Source: Cystobacter fuscus DSM 2262 (lineage in GTDB: Bacteria; Myxococcota; Myxococcia; Myxococcales; Myxococcaceae). From it: 64,000 bases of DNA. Positions within the stretch are counted from its first letter, which is position 1. Each line of letters begins with the position of its first letter. Both the position numbers and the translations under genes were made by a program. Below are positions 8,623 through 17,679 of this stretch, piece after piece. The DNA lies in assembly GCF_000335475.2 (NCBI RefSeq), contig NZ_ANAH02000001.1:930001-994000 (forward strand), in the 5' to 3' direction. The notes under the pieces are model-generated. The model had not been told where the DNA came from, searched no databases, and was given only the letters and a program-made list of their open reading frames with translations.

Positions 8623-8637
8623 AGTCCGAATCGGACT
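8623..8637. promoter_or_regulatory. 15-bp inverted repeat AGTCCGA-A-TCGGACT before the metal transporter gene
   Basis: Perfect 7-bp arms around a single base, in the short gap between the 3' end of the serpin gene and the transporter start on the minus strand. Its position fits an operator for the transporter, for example of a metal-responsive repressor, though it does not match the Fur/Zur or NikR consensus I know. It could also form a short hairpin at the end of the serpin transcript, but no T-run follows. Confidence 0.45.
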
Positions 8638-8720
8638 GAAAACGCTTGCCTATCAGCGCCGGGAATACAACCACGAGCGCCTCGAGGGTGCCCCGCCCCC
8701 CTTGGGACGGAGCCCCGCGC

Positions 8721-10034
8721 TCACGGAGTCATATAACGGCCGAGGAAGAGCACGTTCCGGGTGGACACATGCTCGATGAGGAAGAGGAACGGCCGGTCCA
8801 CGAGGAAGGGCGCGGGCATGGAGGGAGGTCCCGCCACCACCGCCGTGGCCGCGGCCGCCTCCGTTCCCTTCTCGTTCACGGACACGAAGGCCTTGTGCTC
8901 GATCGACGAGATGACGAGGGACTCGGCACTCGACAGGCCCGACAGATCGGCGTGCTCGTCGAACAGGTCCCGGATGCCGAGCTGCAACAGTTTCGGAATC
9001 AGCGGCGCCGACGTCTCCACCTCGAAGCGCGGCAGGTGCACGTCCTCCTGATGACCCGTCAGTGCCCCGCGGATGCCATCCAGGAAGTTCGCCGACAGCC
9101 GCGATTCGATCTCCTCGAACCGGCCCGAGTCCGGAAGGACGATGAGCATGCGGAAGCCGCGCCCCACGTAGTCGAGCGCGAGGGCCTGGAAACCCTCGCC
9201 CTTCATGTGCCGGGCCCTGCCCCCCCACATCATCGGCACCTGCCGGGTCGCGCCGTCGAGCGTATGGAACGGCGCATCCTGGGTGCCCTTCTCCCTGAAG
9301 GGCGACTGCCACGCGCCCTTGAAGTGCAGCGCGTTGACGAGGATGAGCCGCGTCAGGGGAGTCACCGCGGTGGGAGGCAGCAGATCCTTGATGCGCTGCT
9401 CGGTCTGCTCCCAGACCCAGGCGTTGATGTCCTCGCGGATACCGGACGGGTTGGCGGAGAAATCCACCACGTGCATGCCCGAGCCGTAGTGCAGGGCGAG
9501 CACGTCGAGGAACCCGGGCTGGAAGGCGAAGCCCTTCTGCCCCCAGGTGGCGTTCACCCCGTGGAACTGGGGCGGCGTCGCCTGCCCCGTGTCTCCCGCG
9601 GGGACGAGCAACGCCTGGCTCAGGGCATTCATGGCCGGATGGAACCGGTCCTGGGGCAGGGAGAAACGAAGTCCCTGGCCCATCTGGCGCTCGGTCTCCC
9701 CGCGCGCGCCCGCGTACACCATGGCCAGTGCCTGCGAGACGCTGTACGGCGAGAAGAAGAGGTTCTTCCCGGGCTCGCGCAGCTCCCGGTACAACGCGGC
9801 CCCGAAGTCGGTGTTCCCCGCGGCGACGAGCTCGAGGTCCGAGGCGGGGACCACGGGGTTCGCCACGCGCTCCTTGCCCGCGGAGATGAACTCACCGGGC
9901 GCGCTCGCAGCCTCCGCGGGGCCCGGCCCGGGTCCCTGCCCGCCACCGAGCGGCTCCCCGGAGGAACAGGCACAGGCCGCGAGCAACCACCCGGTGGTGA
10001 GACGGCCCATCAATCCTTGACGCAGTGCAACCAT
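8721..10034 (-). CDS. secreted lipoprotein serpin (serine protease inhibitor)
   Basis: 437-residue serpin with an N-terminal lipoprotein signal (WLLAAC). Serpin landmarks are clear: NALHFKGAWQSPF (strand 3A region), and a reactive-centre-loop hinge EKGTEAAAATA that fits the consensus of inhibitory serpins, followed by RPFLFLIEH and the C-terminal strand. Counting 12 residues back from the PF of RPFLF puts P1-P1' at Pro-Ser (GPP|SMP), an unusual P1, so the protease target is hard to guess. AGGGAGA with 5-nt spacing supports the start. It is divergent from the GH6 cellulase gene, sharing a 206-bp promoter region; a protective role for secreted enzymes is an inference. Confidence 0.93.
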   Translation of the reverse strand: MVALRQGLMGRLTTGWLLAACACSSGEPLGGGQGPGPGPAEAASAPGEFISAGKERVANPVVPASDLELVAAGNTDFGAALYRELREPGKNLFFSPYSVSQALAMVYAGARGETERQMGQGLRFSLPQDRFHPAMNALSQALLVPAGDTGQATPPQFHGVNATWGQKGFAFQPGFLDVLALHYGSGMHVVDFSANPSGIREDINAWVWEQTEQRIKDLLPPTAVTPLTRLILVNALHFKGAWQSPFREKGTQDAPFHTLDGATRQVPMMWGGRARHMKGEGFQALALDYVGRGFRMLIVLPDSGRFEEIESRLSANFLDGIRGALTGHQEDVHLPRFEVETSAPLIPKLLQLGIRDLFDEHADLSGLSSAESLVISSIEHKAFVSVNEKGTEAAAATAVVAGPPSMPAPFLVDRPFLFLIEHVSTRNVLFLGRYMTP

Positions 10035-10192
10035 ATGATTCTCCCTGGGACAGCGTGTTCGTCCGGTCCGATAGCAAGAGGCATGCGCGCGCGGCCCACC
10101 AGGAACTTCAATGCCTTACAGGGCAGCCTCTGGGTCCCCCTCGGATTTCCGAGGTGGATTTCATGCCTTGACGCATCCCTGCAAACCCGAAT

Positions 10193-10204
10193 AATAACGT
10201 TATT
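10193..10204. promoter_or_regulatory. AT-rich palindrome AATAACGTTATT in the serpin/GH6 divergent promoter
   Basis: Perfect 12-bp palindrome inside the most AT-rich stretch of the intergenic region (about 10185-10220), 36 bp before the GH6 start codon. It could be the -10 region, an operator, or both. The gap 10035-10240 also holds TCGGATTTCCGA at 10141-10152, a shorter inverted repeat with a 2-nt spacer. Confidence 0.4.
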
Positions 10205-10240
10205 GTAGTTTAAACATTAAAACCCGATAGGCAGGTCTCG

Positions 10241-11764
10241 ATGAATTCCCGCCGAACCCCCTTCCGCCCGTTCCTCGCCGCCGCGCTGACACTGGCGTCG
10301 GCCCTCGTCTCGGCTTGTATCCAGGAGCCCGACTCCCTCACGGGCGAGGAGTCTCCCACGGAGTCCGCGAGCCAGACGGAGGCGCTCACCGAGCTCATCG
10401 TCAACGGAAACTTCAACGCGGGGAGCACCACGCCCTGGTGGAATGGCGCCAACACGCAGTCGCGTGTCGAGAACGCCCAGTGGAGGATCGATGTCACCAC
10501 CGGCACCGCCAACCCCTGGGACGCGATCGTCGGCCAGAACGGCATCCGCCTGACGAGCGGACAGAGCTACACCCTGTCCTTCACCGCATCGGCCTCGGCG
10601 GCCGGGGCGCTGGTCACCACGGTGCAGACGGAGGTTGCCCCGTACACCGCGACGCTGAACCAGCGGGTCACGGTCGACGCCACGCCGCGCCGCTACTCCT
10701 TCCCCTTCACCTCGTCCCTGAGCACGGCGCAGGGCCAGGTGACCTTCCAGCTCGGCGGCGCGGCGGCCCGCACCCTCCGGCTCGATGACATCTCGCTCAC
10801 GACGGGTTCGGGCGGCGGCACGGATGGGGGCACCGGCGGGGGCTCGGACGGAGGCACGGACGGGGGCACCGGTGGGGGCTCGGGACCCCTCGCCATGACC
10901 AATGGCTTCTACGTGGATCCGAACTCCAACCCCGCCGCCTGGGCGAGGGCCAACAGCGGCGACTCGCGCGCGGCCAGCATCCAGTCGGCCATCGCGAGCA
11001 AGCCGATGGCGCGCTGGTTCGGCAACTGGAACAGCGACATCACCGCGGAGGCGTCGAGCTACGTCGGCGCGGCGGCGGCCGCCGGCAAGCTGCCCGTGCT
11101 CGTGGCCTACAACATCCCCGGCCGGGACTGCGGCAGCCACTCGGGAGGTGGCGCGGGCAGCCCCGAGGCCTACCGGACGTGGATCTCCGGCCTCGCCTCG
11201 GGCATCGGCAACCGCCCCGCCATCGTCCTCATCGAGCCGGATGCCGTCGCCCAGCTCGACTGCCTGCCCGACGACACCGCCCGGCAGACCCGCCTGGGCC
11301 TGCTGCGCTACGCCACCGAGCAGTTGCGTGACCGTGCCCCCAACACGTGGGCCTATCTCGACGGTGGCAACGCGCGGTGGATCGCCGCCGACACCATGGC
11401 CCAGCGGCTCCAGTCCGCGGGCGTGAGCAACATCCGGGGCTTCGTCATCAACATCTCCAACTTCTACACCACCGCCGAGTCCATCTCGTATGGCAATGCC
11501 GTCAGCGCCGCGCTGTCCAGCCGCTATGGCTACGGCAAGCCCTTCGTGGTGGACACCAGCCGCAACGGCAACGGCTCCAATGGCGAGTGGTGCAATCCCG
11601 CCGGGCGCAAGCTCGGCACCCCGTCCCAGGTGGGCGGCGGCGCCGAGTTGCTCGTGTGGGCGAAGATCCCCGGGGACTCCGACGGCTCGTGTGGCACCGC
11701 CCCGAGCACGCCCGCGGGCCAGTTCAGCCCCGACCTCGCCATCCGCCTCATCAACGGCACGTAG
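10241..11764 (+). CDS. secreted glycoside hydrolase family 6 (cellulase) with N-terminal CBM4/9-like module
   Basis: 507-residue secreted enzyme that cleaves beta-1,4-glucan. Order: lipoprotein-type signal (ALVSAC, about residue 26), a beta-sandwich module opening ELIVNGNFNAGSTTPWW as in CBM4/9-like domains (about 50-185), a Gly/Thr/Asp linker (GGTDGG repeats, about 188-215), and a GH6 catalytic domain. GH6 signatures: VAYNIPGRDC, LIEPDAV with the catalytic acid at D334, DTSRNGNG and WAKIPGDSDG near the C terminus. Cysteines of the two GH6 disulfides are present. Whether it is an endoglucanase or a cellobiohydrolase depends on loops not resolved here. AGGCAGG precedes the start. Divergent from the serpin gene. 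Confidence 0.95.
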   Translation: MNSRRTPFRPFLAAALTLASALVSACIQEPDSLTGEESPTESASQTEALTELIVNGNFNAGSTTPWWNGANTQSRVENAQWRIDVTTGTANPWDAIVGQNGIRLTSGQSYTLSFTASASAAGALVTTVQTEVAPYTATLNQRVTVDATPRRYSFPFTSSLSTAQGQVTFQLGGAAARTLRLDDISLTTGSGGGTDGGTGGGSDGGTDGGTGGGSGPLAMTNGFYVDPNSNPAAWARANSGDSRAASIQSAIASKPMARWFGNWNSDITAEASSYVGAAAAAGKLPVLVAYNIPGRDCGSHSGGGAGSPEAYRTWISGLASGIGNRPAIVLIEPDAVAQLDCLPDDTARQTRLGLLRYATEQLRDRAPNTWAYLDGGNARWIAADTMAQRLQSAGVSNIRGFVINISNFYTTAESISYGNAVSAALSSRYGYGKPFVVDTSRNGNGSNGEWCNPAGRKLGTPSQVGGGAELLVWAKIPGDSDGSCGTAPSTPAGQFSPDLAIRLINGT

Positions 11765-11797
11765 TCCCCTCGGGCGCGTCCACGCGCGGGGCGCGGC

Positions 11798-13477
11798 TCA
11801 GAAGGGAGCCCGCCGCTCGAAGTGGACGCGCCCGCCCGTCTCCGGGTGCGTGAACTCGAGCGCCTCCGCGTGCAGCATCAGGCGCGCGTCCTCGTGCCCG
11901 TAGAGGCGGTCTCCGACGATGGGCGCGCCCAGGCCGAGCGGGTGCGCCGCGTGGACGCGCAACTGGTGGGTCCGCCCGGTGAGCGGGAAGAAGGCCACGC
12001 GGGTGCGCGTCCCAGTCCGCTCGAGCACCCGCCAGCGGGTGACGGCGGCCTTGCCATGCACGGGATCGTGGATCTGCCGGGGCCGATCGTTCAGGTCCAC
12101 GCGCAGGGGCAGCTCGATGGTGCCCTCCTCGCCCCGGACCTGGCCCCGCACCCACGCCACGTAGCGCTTGTGGACGTCTCGGTGGAGGAACTGCCGCTGC
12201 ACGGCCGCATGTGTGCGCGAATCGAGCGCCGCGACGAGCAGCCCCGAGGTGTCCAGGTCGAGCCGGTGCACCAGCAGCGGCCCCGTGGCCCGGGGATACC
12301 GGGCACGCAGCCGGGCCAGCACCGAGTCCGTCACCGCCTCGTCCCTGGCCGGCACGGACAGCAGACCCGAGGGCTTGTCGATCACCACGAGCCAGGCGTC
12401 CTCGAAGACGACGGACAGCTCCCCGGCCACGCGTGCGGGGGGAGCGAAGCGCCGGGGAGGCGCGACCTCGAGCCCCTCCAGCATGAAGGGCAACAGGGGG
12501 CCACACTTGTCCCGGCAGGCGGCGTAGAAGGCCCCCGCGACACGGCCGCCCGAGGACGGCGGCGCGCCCCACCAGAGCTCGGCGAGCGCCAGGGGTGTCA
12601 GGCCGTGCGCGAAGGCATGGGCGAGCAGCTTGGGGGCGGCGCAATCGGCGGCGCCCGAGGGAGGCTCGCCCGGGGCGTAGAGCGCCCGGAGGGGTCGGCG
12701 CTCTCCCCGCGCGTTGACCACCCCGTAGGTGTCGTGCAGGCGCCGCATGAGCGCGCGGCAGAACATGTGCCGCAGACGTTCGAGCGCCCGCCCCCGGCGT
12801 TCGAGCCGGGCGAGCCTCGGAGCGAGTTCCCGGCGCTCGGCGTCCTGGGCCGTGTCCTCGCGACGCCGCTCCGCCTTGTCGCCCCGGCTCTCCTGGTCGA
12901 GCCGGTGGAGGGCCTCGCGCCGCGCGTCCCCGGAGAGCACCCCCGGGGCCTCGAGCTCGGCCCGCCGGACATGGCGCAAGCGCCGCCGCTCCTCGTGCGC
13001 GAGGCGAAGCTCCTCCCTGCGCCGGGCATGGCGCGCTTCCTGGCGCGCGTGGGCGTCGCGGAGCGCGCTGAGCTCGGACGAGGACTGGAAGGCCTCGGCG
13101 CGGGCGATCAGCCGCTTCACCTGGGCCTCGCCCGGGGACTCGATGAGGGAACGGGCCTCGGCATCGAAGAGCGGCGGGACGTAACCCGGCAGGTTCCACC
13201 GGCCCCCGAGCATGCCGGAGAAGGCGCGCAGGAAGCCGATGCGGCCCCCGGGCTCGCGCACCACGAGCACCCCGAACATCTTGCCGCCCTCGGCGCCCTC
13301 GAGCGGGCCGGTGGGGACGCCGGGGGCCACGAAGCCCGAGCGAAGCTCCGCCCGCATCACCTCCGCGGCCCGTTGCGCCAGGGCGTGCGGGCCCTGTTCG
13401 TCGAAAGGACTCGGGAAGGCCGCGGGAAGCTCGTCCGGGGCTGGCTGCGACGCCAAGGGGGTGAACCACGTCTCCAC
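11798..13477 (-). CDS. RluA-family pseudouridine synthase with long N-terminal extension
   Basis: RNA-modifying enzyme converting uridine to pseudouridine in rRNA or tRNA. The catalytic domain occupies about residues 355-555 and contains HRLDLDTSG with the catalytic aspartate D407, and the RTHQLRVH motif near residue 500. The first 350 residues are unlike short RluA proteins: a domain with GRWNLPGYVPPLFD, then a highly charged, probably coiled-coil stretch (about 135-240). Long-form homologues of this layout exist in other proteobacteria. The start is GTG 13477 without a strong ribosome site. Divergent from the LysM gene (130-bp gap); convergent with GH6 (33-bp gap). Confidence 0.92.
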   Translation of the reverse strand: METWFTPLASQPAPDELPAAFPSPFDEQGPHALAQRAAEVMRAELRSGFVAPGVPTGPLEGAEGGKMFGVLVVREPGGRIGFLRAFSGMLGGRWNLPGYVPPLFDAEARSLIESPGEAQVKRLIARAEAFQSSSELSALRDAHARQEARHARRREELRLAHEERRRLRHVRRAELEAPGVLSGDARREALHRLDQESRGDKAERRREDTAQDAERRELAPRLARLERRGRALERLRHMFCRALMRRLHDTYGVVNARGERRPLRALYAPGEPPSGAADCAAPKLLAHAFAHGLTPLALAELWWGAPPSSGGRVAGAFYAACRDKCGPLLPFMLEGLEVAPPRRFAPPARVAGELSVVFEDAWLVVIDKPSGLLSVPARDEAVTDSVLARLRARYPRATGPLLVHRLDLDTSGLLVAALDSRTHAAVQRQFLHRDVHKRYVAWVRGQVRGEEGTIELPLRVDLNDRPRQIHDPVHGKAAVTRWRVLERTGTRTRVAFFPLTGRTHQLRVHAAHPLGLGAPIVGDRLYGHEDARLMLHAEALEFTHPETGGRVHFERRAPF

Positions 13478-13607
13478 GGTGTCGCGCTATCACGAAACCC
13501 AGCCCATCCGGGAGGCGGTGGAGCAACCAGGCGGGTCTGGGGACGGGTGGCCCCCAAGGAGGGGTGGATCCGTTAGACTCGGGCCCTCATTCCGGCGGTG
13601 AAGGCGC

Positions 13608-15911
13608 ATGACCCCAAGCGAGTACAAGGTCAAACCGGGCGACACGCTGTCCGCGATCGCCCGACATCATCACGTCACCGTCGACGACATCGCCCACGTC
13701 AACGGCATCAAGGACGTCAACCGCATCCGGGTCGGTCAGTCCCTGCGGATTCCGGTGAAGAGCACCCCGGCGGCCCCGTCCGCGCCCATGGCCCCGCCCC
13801 CGGCCCGCACGCTCCCACCCCTGCCCTCTTCCGTGAGGCCCCGGACCCATCGCGTCCGCCTGTCGGAGACCCTGCCCCAGATCGCGCAGCGCTACGGGCT
13901 CTCGGCCTCGGAGCTGGCGAAGGCCAATGGCCTCGCCGATCCCCGCCTGCTCTGGGTCGGCCAGGAGCTGAACATCCCCCCCGCGAGCGCGGCGCCCCCG
14001 CCCGCCTCCGCCCCTCCTCACCCGGCCAACGAGACCGCGCCCACCAGCGCTCAGTCCTCGCCGCCCAAGGCCTCCTCCCCACCTTCGGCGAACGCCATCC
14101 GGGAGGTCGCCTTCCGGGTCACCGGCTCCTTCGAGGGAGGCAAGGCCAGCACCTACCAGACCAAGGACAAGGGCATCGTCAGCTACGGTAAACACCAGGC
14201 CACCCTGGCCTCCGGCACGCTCGGAACCATCATCACCCAGTACGTCCAGCAATCCAGCTCCGAGGCGGCCAAGGGCCTGGCCAGGTACAAGGACAAGATC
14301 AGCAAGAAGGACACCTCGCTGCGCACGGACGCGACCTTCAAGAAGCTGCTCCTGGAGGCGGCGACGGATCCGCTGATGAGCACCATCCAGGACTCGGTGT
14401 TCGCCCAGAACTACTGGCCCACGGCCGAGCAGAGCGCGAAGAAGGACAAGCTCAAGACTCCGCTCGCCCTGATCATGTACTACGACACCAACATCCAGGG
14501 CGGACTGTCCTCGGTGCGCGAGAAGACCCTGGCGGCCCTGAAAGGCAAATCATACACGGAGGCGGAATTCCTCTCGGAATTCAACCACCAGCGCAAGGCG
14601 CGGTTGACGAGACTCGCGAAGGACGCGAGGGATGAGGGCAACGAGGACCATGCCAGGATGCTCGAGGGTTCGCGCAGCCGCGTGACCGCCCTGCAGACAC
14701 TGGTGGACGCGAAGGACTTCCAGCTCCGGGGTGATCCGCATGGAATGCTCACCCTCAATGACCACAAGGTGCGGGGCCTGGGTTCGTCCTCGGCCACGGC
14801 GTCGTCCTCCTCGGGAAGCAGCGCCTCGTCCTCGGCGAAAGGCCCGTCCGGAAACCAGCGGACCCTCACCGGTTCGGTTGGCACGGGAGGCCACAACGCG
14901 GACGCCGATGTCCGGCTGGTCCAGACCCTGCTCAACGCGCACCGTCTGCCGCCACGCACGATGCTGCCAGTCAACGGCCGGGTCGACCCGCAGCTGGTCG
15001 GGGCCATCACCGAGTTCCAACGCTCGATGGGCATGCAGAATCCAGACGGCCGCGTCGATCCGGGAGGCGGCACGTTCAAGGCCCTCTGCGCGGGCAGGGG
15101 CGCCTCCGTCACATCGAAGCAGCCCAACCCCTGGGATGTATCCCTGCCCATCGGGCCCTCGGGAGGCGGGAACAGCGCCCCGGCCCACGGCCCGACGTCA
15201 TCGACCCAGGGGCATACCGCCACCCTCGCGAAACTCGCGAAGGCGGCCCGCCAGAGGTTCAAGCTGAAGAACCTGGGAGCCTGTGCCCGGGGCGTGAGCG
15301 AGTTGCTGCAAGCCGCGGGGTACACCTACGCGGGGAGCCGGCCCCGCGTCGCGGATGGAATCATCAAGAACCAGGCGTATGACTACAGCACGGGCACCTG
15401 GGTGTCGGGCACCACCACGGGCTACTACGTGAGCAGCCGGAGCGCCATCGGCGAGGGGGGCAGGGTCGTTCCTGGCAAGCAGAAGTCCGCGGCCGCCAAC
15501 GTGAGCGCCAAATTCTTCGCCCACACCTTGCGGATGCTCGGCTTCGCCGATTGCACGAAGTGCCTGCCCGGCAATGGCAAGAGCGGAGCGGTCGCCCCGG
15601 AGAGCGTGAAGGCGCTCCGGGCCCTGCCGGACGGCGCCGTGATTGTCTTTGGTCCCGCCCTCAACCGCAGCGTCCAGAAGACCGGCGGGCACTACACCGT
15701 CGGGGGGCATGGCCACGCGGGCCACGTGGGCGTCCTGGTGCACGAGGGCGAGGAGGCGCTCGTGGTCGCGGATGGCCTGCTGGCCAAGGGGGGCGTGCGC
15801 TACACGGTGGAGTCGTGTCTGTCGAACTACGCCTGGGCCATTGGCTTCGTCCCCACCACCGCCGGCAAGGCCCTGACCGCGAAGGACCAGCCCAAGAGCT
15901 CGCTTCTGTAG
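13608..15911 (+). CDS. multi-domain peptidoglycan hydrolase: 2x LysM, GH46-like, PG-binding, CHAP/NlpC-like; no signal peptide
   Basis: 767 residues. Domains in order: LysM 1 (about 5-50), Ala/Pro linker, LysM 2 (about 82-127), a GH46 chitosanase/lysozyme-like domain (about 163-375; candidate catalytic E176 in GSFEGG, then SYGKHQAT and MYYDTNIQGG), Ser-rich linker, a peptidoglycan-binding type 1 domain (about 430-490, VRLVQTLLNAHRL … GAITEFQRSMGM), and a C-terminal cysteine-peptidase/amidase fold with C559 (GACARG) and H706 (HAGHVGVLV). The protein should cut both glycan strands and peptides. It begins with the LysM domain and has no secretion signal, unlike cell-wall enzymes that use Sec. 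GGTGAAGG precedes ATG 13608. The GTPase gene follows after 47 bp. Confidence 0.85.
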   Translation: MTPSEYKVKPGDTLSAIARHHHVTVDDIAHVNGIKDVNRIRVGQSLRIPVKSTPAAPSAPMAPPPARTLPPLPSSVRPRTHRVRLSETLPQIAQRYGLSASELAKANGLADPRLLWVGQELNIPPASAAPPPASAPPHPANETAPTSAQSSPPKASSPPSANAIREVAFRVTGSFEGGKASTYQTKDKGIVSYGKHQATLASGTLGTIITQYVQQSSSEAAKGLARYKDKISKKDTSLRTDATFKKLLLEAATDPLMSTIQDSVFAQNYWPTAEQSAKKDKLKTPLALIMYYDTNIQGGLSSVREKTLAALKGKSYTEAEFLSEFNHQRKARLTRLAKDARDEGNEDHARMLEGSRSRVTALQTLVDAKDFQLRGDPHGMLTLNDHKVRGLGSSSATASSSSGSSASSSAKGPSGNQRTLTGSVGTGGHNADADVRLVQTLLNAHRLPPRTMLPVNGRVDPQLVGAITEFQRSMGMQNPDGRVDPGGGTFKALCAGRGASVTSKQPNPWDVSLPIGPSGGGNSAPAHGPTSSTQGHTATLAKLAKAARQRFKLKNLGACARGVSELLQAAGYTYAGSRPRVADGIIKNQAYDYSTGTWVSGTTTGYYVSSRSAIGEGGRVVPGKQKSAAANVSAKFFAHTLRMLGFADCTKCLPGNGKSGAVAPESVKALRALPDGAVIVFGPALNRSVQKTGGHYTVGGHGHAGHVGVLVHEGEEALVVADGLLAKGGVRYTVESCLSNYAWAIGFVPTTAGKALTAKDQPKSSLL

Positions 15912-15958
15912 CCCCAGACGGACAGCAACCCGATACTCCCTCTCCCGGAGCGCCAGAC

Positions 15959-17047
15959 GTGGAATTCAATCTCGCGGAAGAAGTCAGACGGCAGCTCGAG
16001 GAGGCCCTGCGCAAGCGGGGTCGCGTCAACATCGTCATCGCGGGCCGCAGCGGCGTGGGCAAGAGCACCCTCATCAACGCCGTCTTCCAGGGCAACCTCG
16101 CGGAGACGGGCCAGGGGCGCCCCGTGACCCAGAATGCGCGCGAGTACACCAAGGATGGCATTCCCGTCGCCCTGCTCGACACGCGCGGACTGGAGATGGA
16201 GCGCTACCGGGAGACCGTCGAGCAACTGGAGCGCGAGGTGCAGTCCCGCTCCCAGGATCCGGACGCGAGGAACCACCTGCACATCGCCTGGGTGTGCGTC
16301 TCCGAGGACTCGCGCCGCGTGGAGCCCGGCGAGTCCGCCATGGCCGCGATGCTCGCCCGGCACATGCCGGTCGTGGCCATCATCACCAAGGCGCGCACGG
16401 ACGGGGGCTTCCGCGACGAGGTCCAGAGGCTGCTGCCCATGGCGCGCAACGTCGTGCGCGTACGCGCCCTGCGCGAGCAGGACGACGAGGGGCATGTGCT
16501 CGAGCCCCGCGGCCTGGTGGAGCTGATCGATCTCACCATGCAGCTCGTCCCCGAGGGCCAGCGCGATGCATTAGCCGCCGCGCAGAAGGTCAGCGTGGCG
16601 CAGAAGAAGACGCGCGCCCGCCTCATCGTCGCGGGAGCCGCCACCACGGCCGCGCTCACGGGGGCCTCGCCCATCCCCTTCTCCGACGCGCTCGTGCTCG
16701 TGCCCATCCAGATCGGCATGCTCGCCAGCATCAGCGCCACCTTCGGACTGTCGCCCAGCCAGCTCTTCCTGACGACGCTCATCAGCGCGGCGAGCGGCGG
16801 CTTCATGGCGACCGTGTCCGGCCAGTCCATCGTCTCGGGCCTGCTCAAGTTCGTGCCCGGCGCGGGCACCCTCGCCGGGGCGCTCATCTCCGGCACCACG
16901 GCGGCGTCCATCACCACCATCTTCGGCGAGGCCTACGTGTCCGTGCTCACCCGCCTGTTCGAGCGCGACCGGGAGCGCGCCCCCTCGGAGCAGGAGATCG
17001 CCGAGGCCTTCCGCGAGGAACTGACCCGGCCCCGCTCCACGCACTGA
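15959..17047 (+). CDS. P-loop GTPase with C-terminal DUF697-type membrane region
   Basis: 362-residue GTPase. G1 is GRSGVGKST (residues 29-37), G3 is LLDTRG (about 75-80), and G4 is TKAR rather than TKxD, which may weaken guanine specificity. The C-terminal part has long hydrophobic stretches including PIPFSDALVLVPIQIGM, the hallmark of DUF697/YcjF-like regions, so the protein is probably at the inner membrane. I chose GTG 15959 because GGAG lies 8 nt upstream; the frame is open further back but would overlap the preceding gene. It is 47 bp downstream of the peptidoglycan hydrolase gene and may share its transcript. The last 38 bp are repeated at 18403-18440. Confidence 0.82.
   Translation: MEFNLAEEVRRQLEEALRKRGRVNIVIAGRSGVGKSTLINAVFQGNLAETGQGRPVTQNAREYTKDGIPVALLDTRGLEMERYRETVEQLEREVQSRSQDPDARNHLHIAWVCVSEDSRRVEPGESAMAAMLARHMPVVAIITKARTDGGFRDEVQRLLPMARNVVRVRALREQDDEGHVLEPRGLVELIDLTMQLVPEGQRDALAAAQKVSVAQKKTRARLIVAGAATTAALTGASPIPFSDALVLVPIQIGMLASISATFGLSPSQLFLTTLISAASGGFMATVSGQSIVSGLLKFVPGAGTLAGALISGTTAASITTIFGEAYVSVLTRLFERDRERAPSEQEIAEAFREELTRPRSTH
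17010..17047 (+). repeat. direct repeat, left copy (3' end of the GTPase gene)
   Basis: The final 38 bp of the GTPase gene, including its TGA stop, recur at 18403-18440 with 36 of 38 bases identical (differences at 17020 and 17035). The two copies bracket a 1,355-bp segment that contains only the toxin-antitoxin cassette. The arrangement resembles an attachment-site duplication at the 3' end of a gene, or the scar of a tandem duplication. Confidence 0.85.
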
Positions 17048-17096
17048 TTCACGGGCTCGGCCTTGATACCCGCAGCAGCGAAAAGGTCCGGACGGG

Positions 17097-17661
17097 TCAG
17101 CCTCCGGGTAGACAGCGGCGGACTTCCTCGACGAATCCAGGAACGGACTTCGCCAATCCATCCAAGAGCTGGGTGAACGTCAGTGGAGGTTTCCTCAAGG
17201 CCTGGGCTTGCGCATGCAACACCTCCAGCATGACGAGCCGGTTCTGGTCGAAGAGGTGCTGGAGGAACGTGTCCGGGTCCTGAGCCTGAATGCTGGGCGG
17301 CAGGTGTTCCTTGCGAAAGTCACGCAGGTTGTTCGTCACGATGGTCTGGGCCCCCACGTGCACCGCCGCGGCGAGGACGTGCCTGTCCTTGGGGTCGTTG
17401 CGCATCGCGGCGATGAGCCCCTCAATGCCCGGTGACCATGGCTTCGGGAAATGCCGCCTGCATCGTCGTGATGAGCCTGGCGGCCTTCTCTTCCGACATG
17501 CCGAGAGCCAGAACGAGGTTGCGTCGAACCTCTTTCAGAATCTCCTCCGACCAGTAGATCTGGATGAGCCCCTCGTTGGAGGCACGCAACAGCGTGTCAC
17601 GGACGCTGAACGGGATGAGCACGTTCGCATCGAGGACGACCGCGAATGGAGCAGGGAACAC
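17097..17661 (-). pseudogene. PIN-domain toxin gene split by a one-base frameshift
   Basis: The 5' part starts at GTG 17661 and reads FAVVLDANVLIPFSVRDTLLRAS, the typical PIN start with the first metal-binding aspartate, and stops at TGA 17422. The 3' part continues in the next frame: IEGLIAAMRNDPKDRHVLAAAV, with the conserved D-x-H-V-L-A-A-A PIN motif and TIVTNNLRDF, ending at 17097. Removing one C near 17429 fuses them into a normal PIN-type RNase of about 187 residues. As written the toxin should be inactive. It follows the antitoxin by 18 bp on the same strand. A sequencing error is the alternative to a true mutation. Confidence 0.82.
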
Positions 17662-17679
17662 GGTGCTCGCGCCCAGGTC

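Noticed and set aside
15551-15958. Longer start of the GTPase overlapping the peptidoglycan hydrolase gene
   Set aside because: The added 136 residues are Arg/Gly-rich shadow of the hydrolase; GTG 15959 with GGAG upstream is sufficient.
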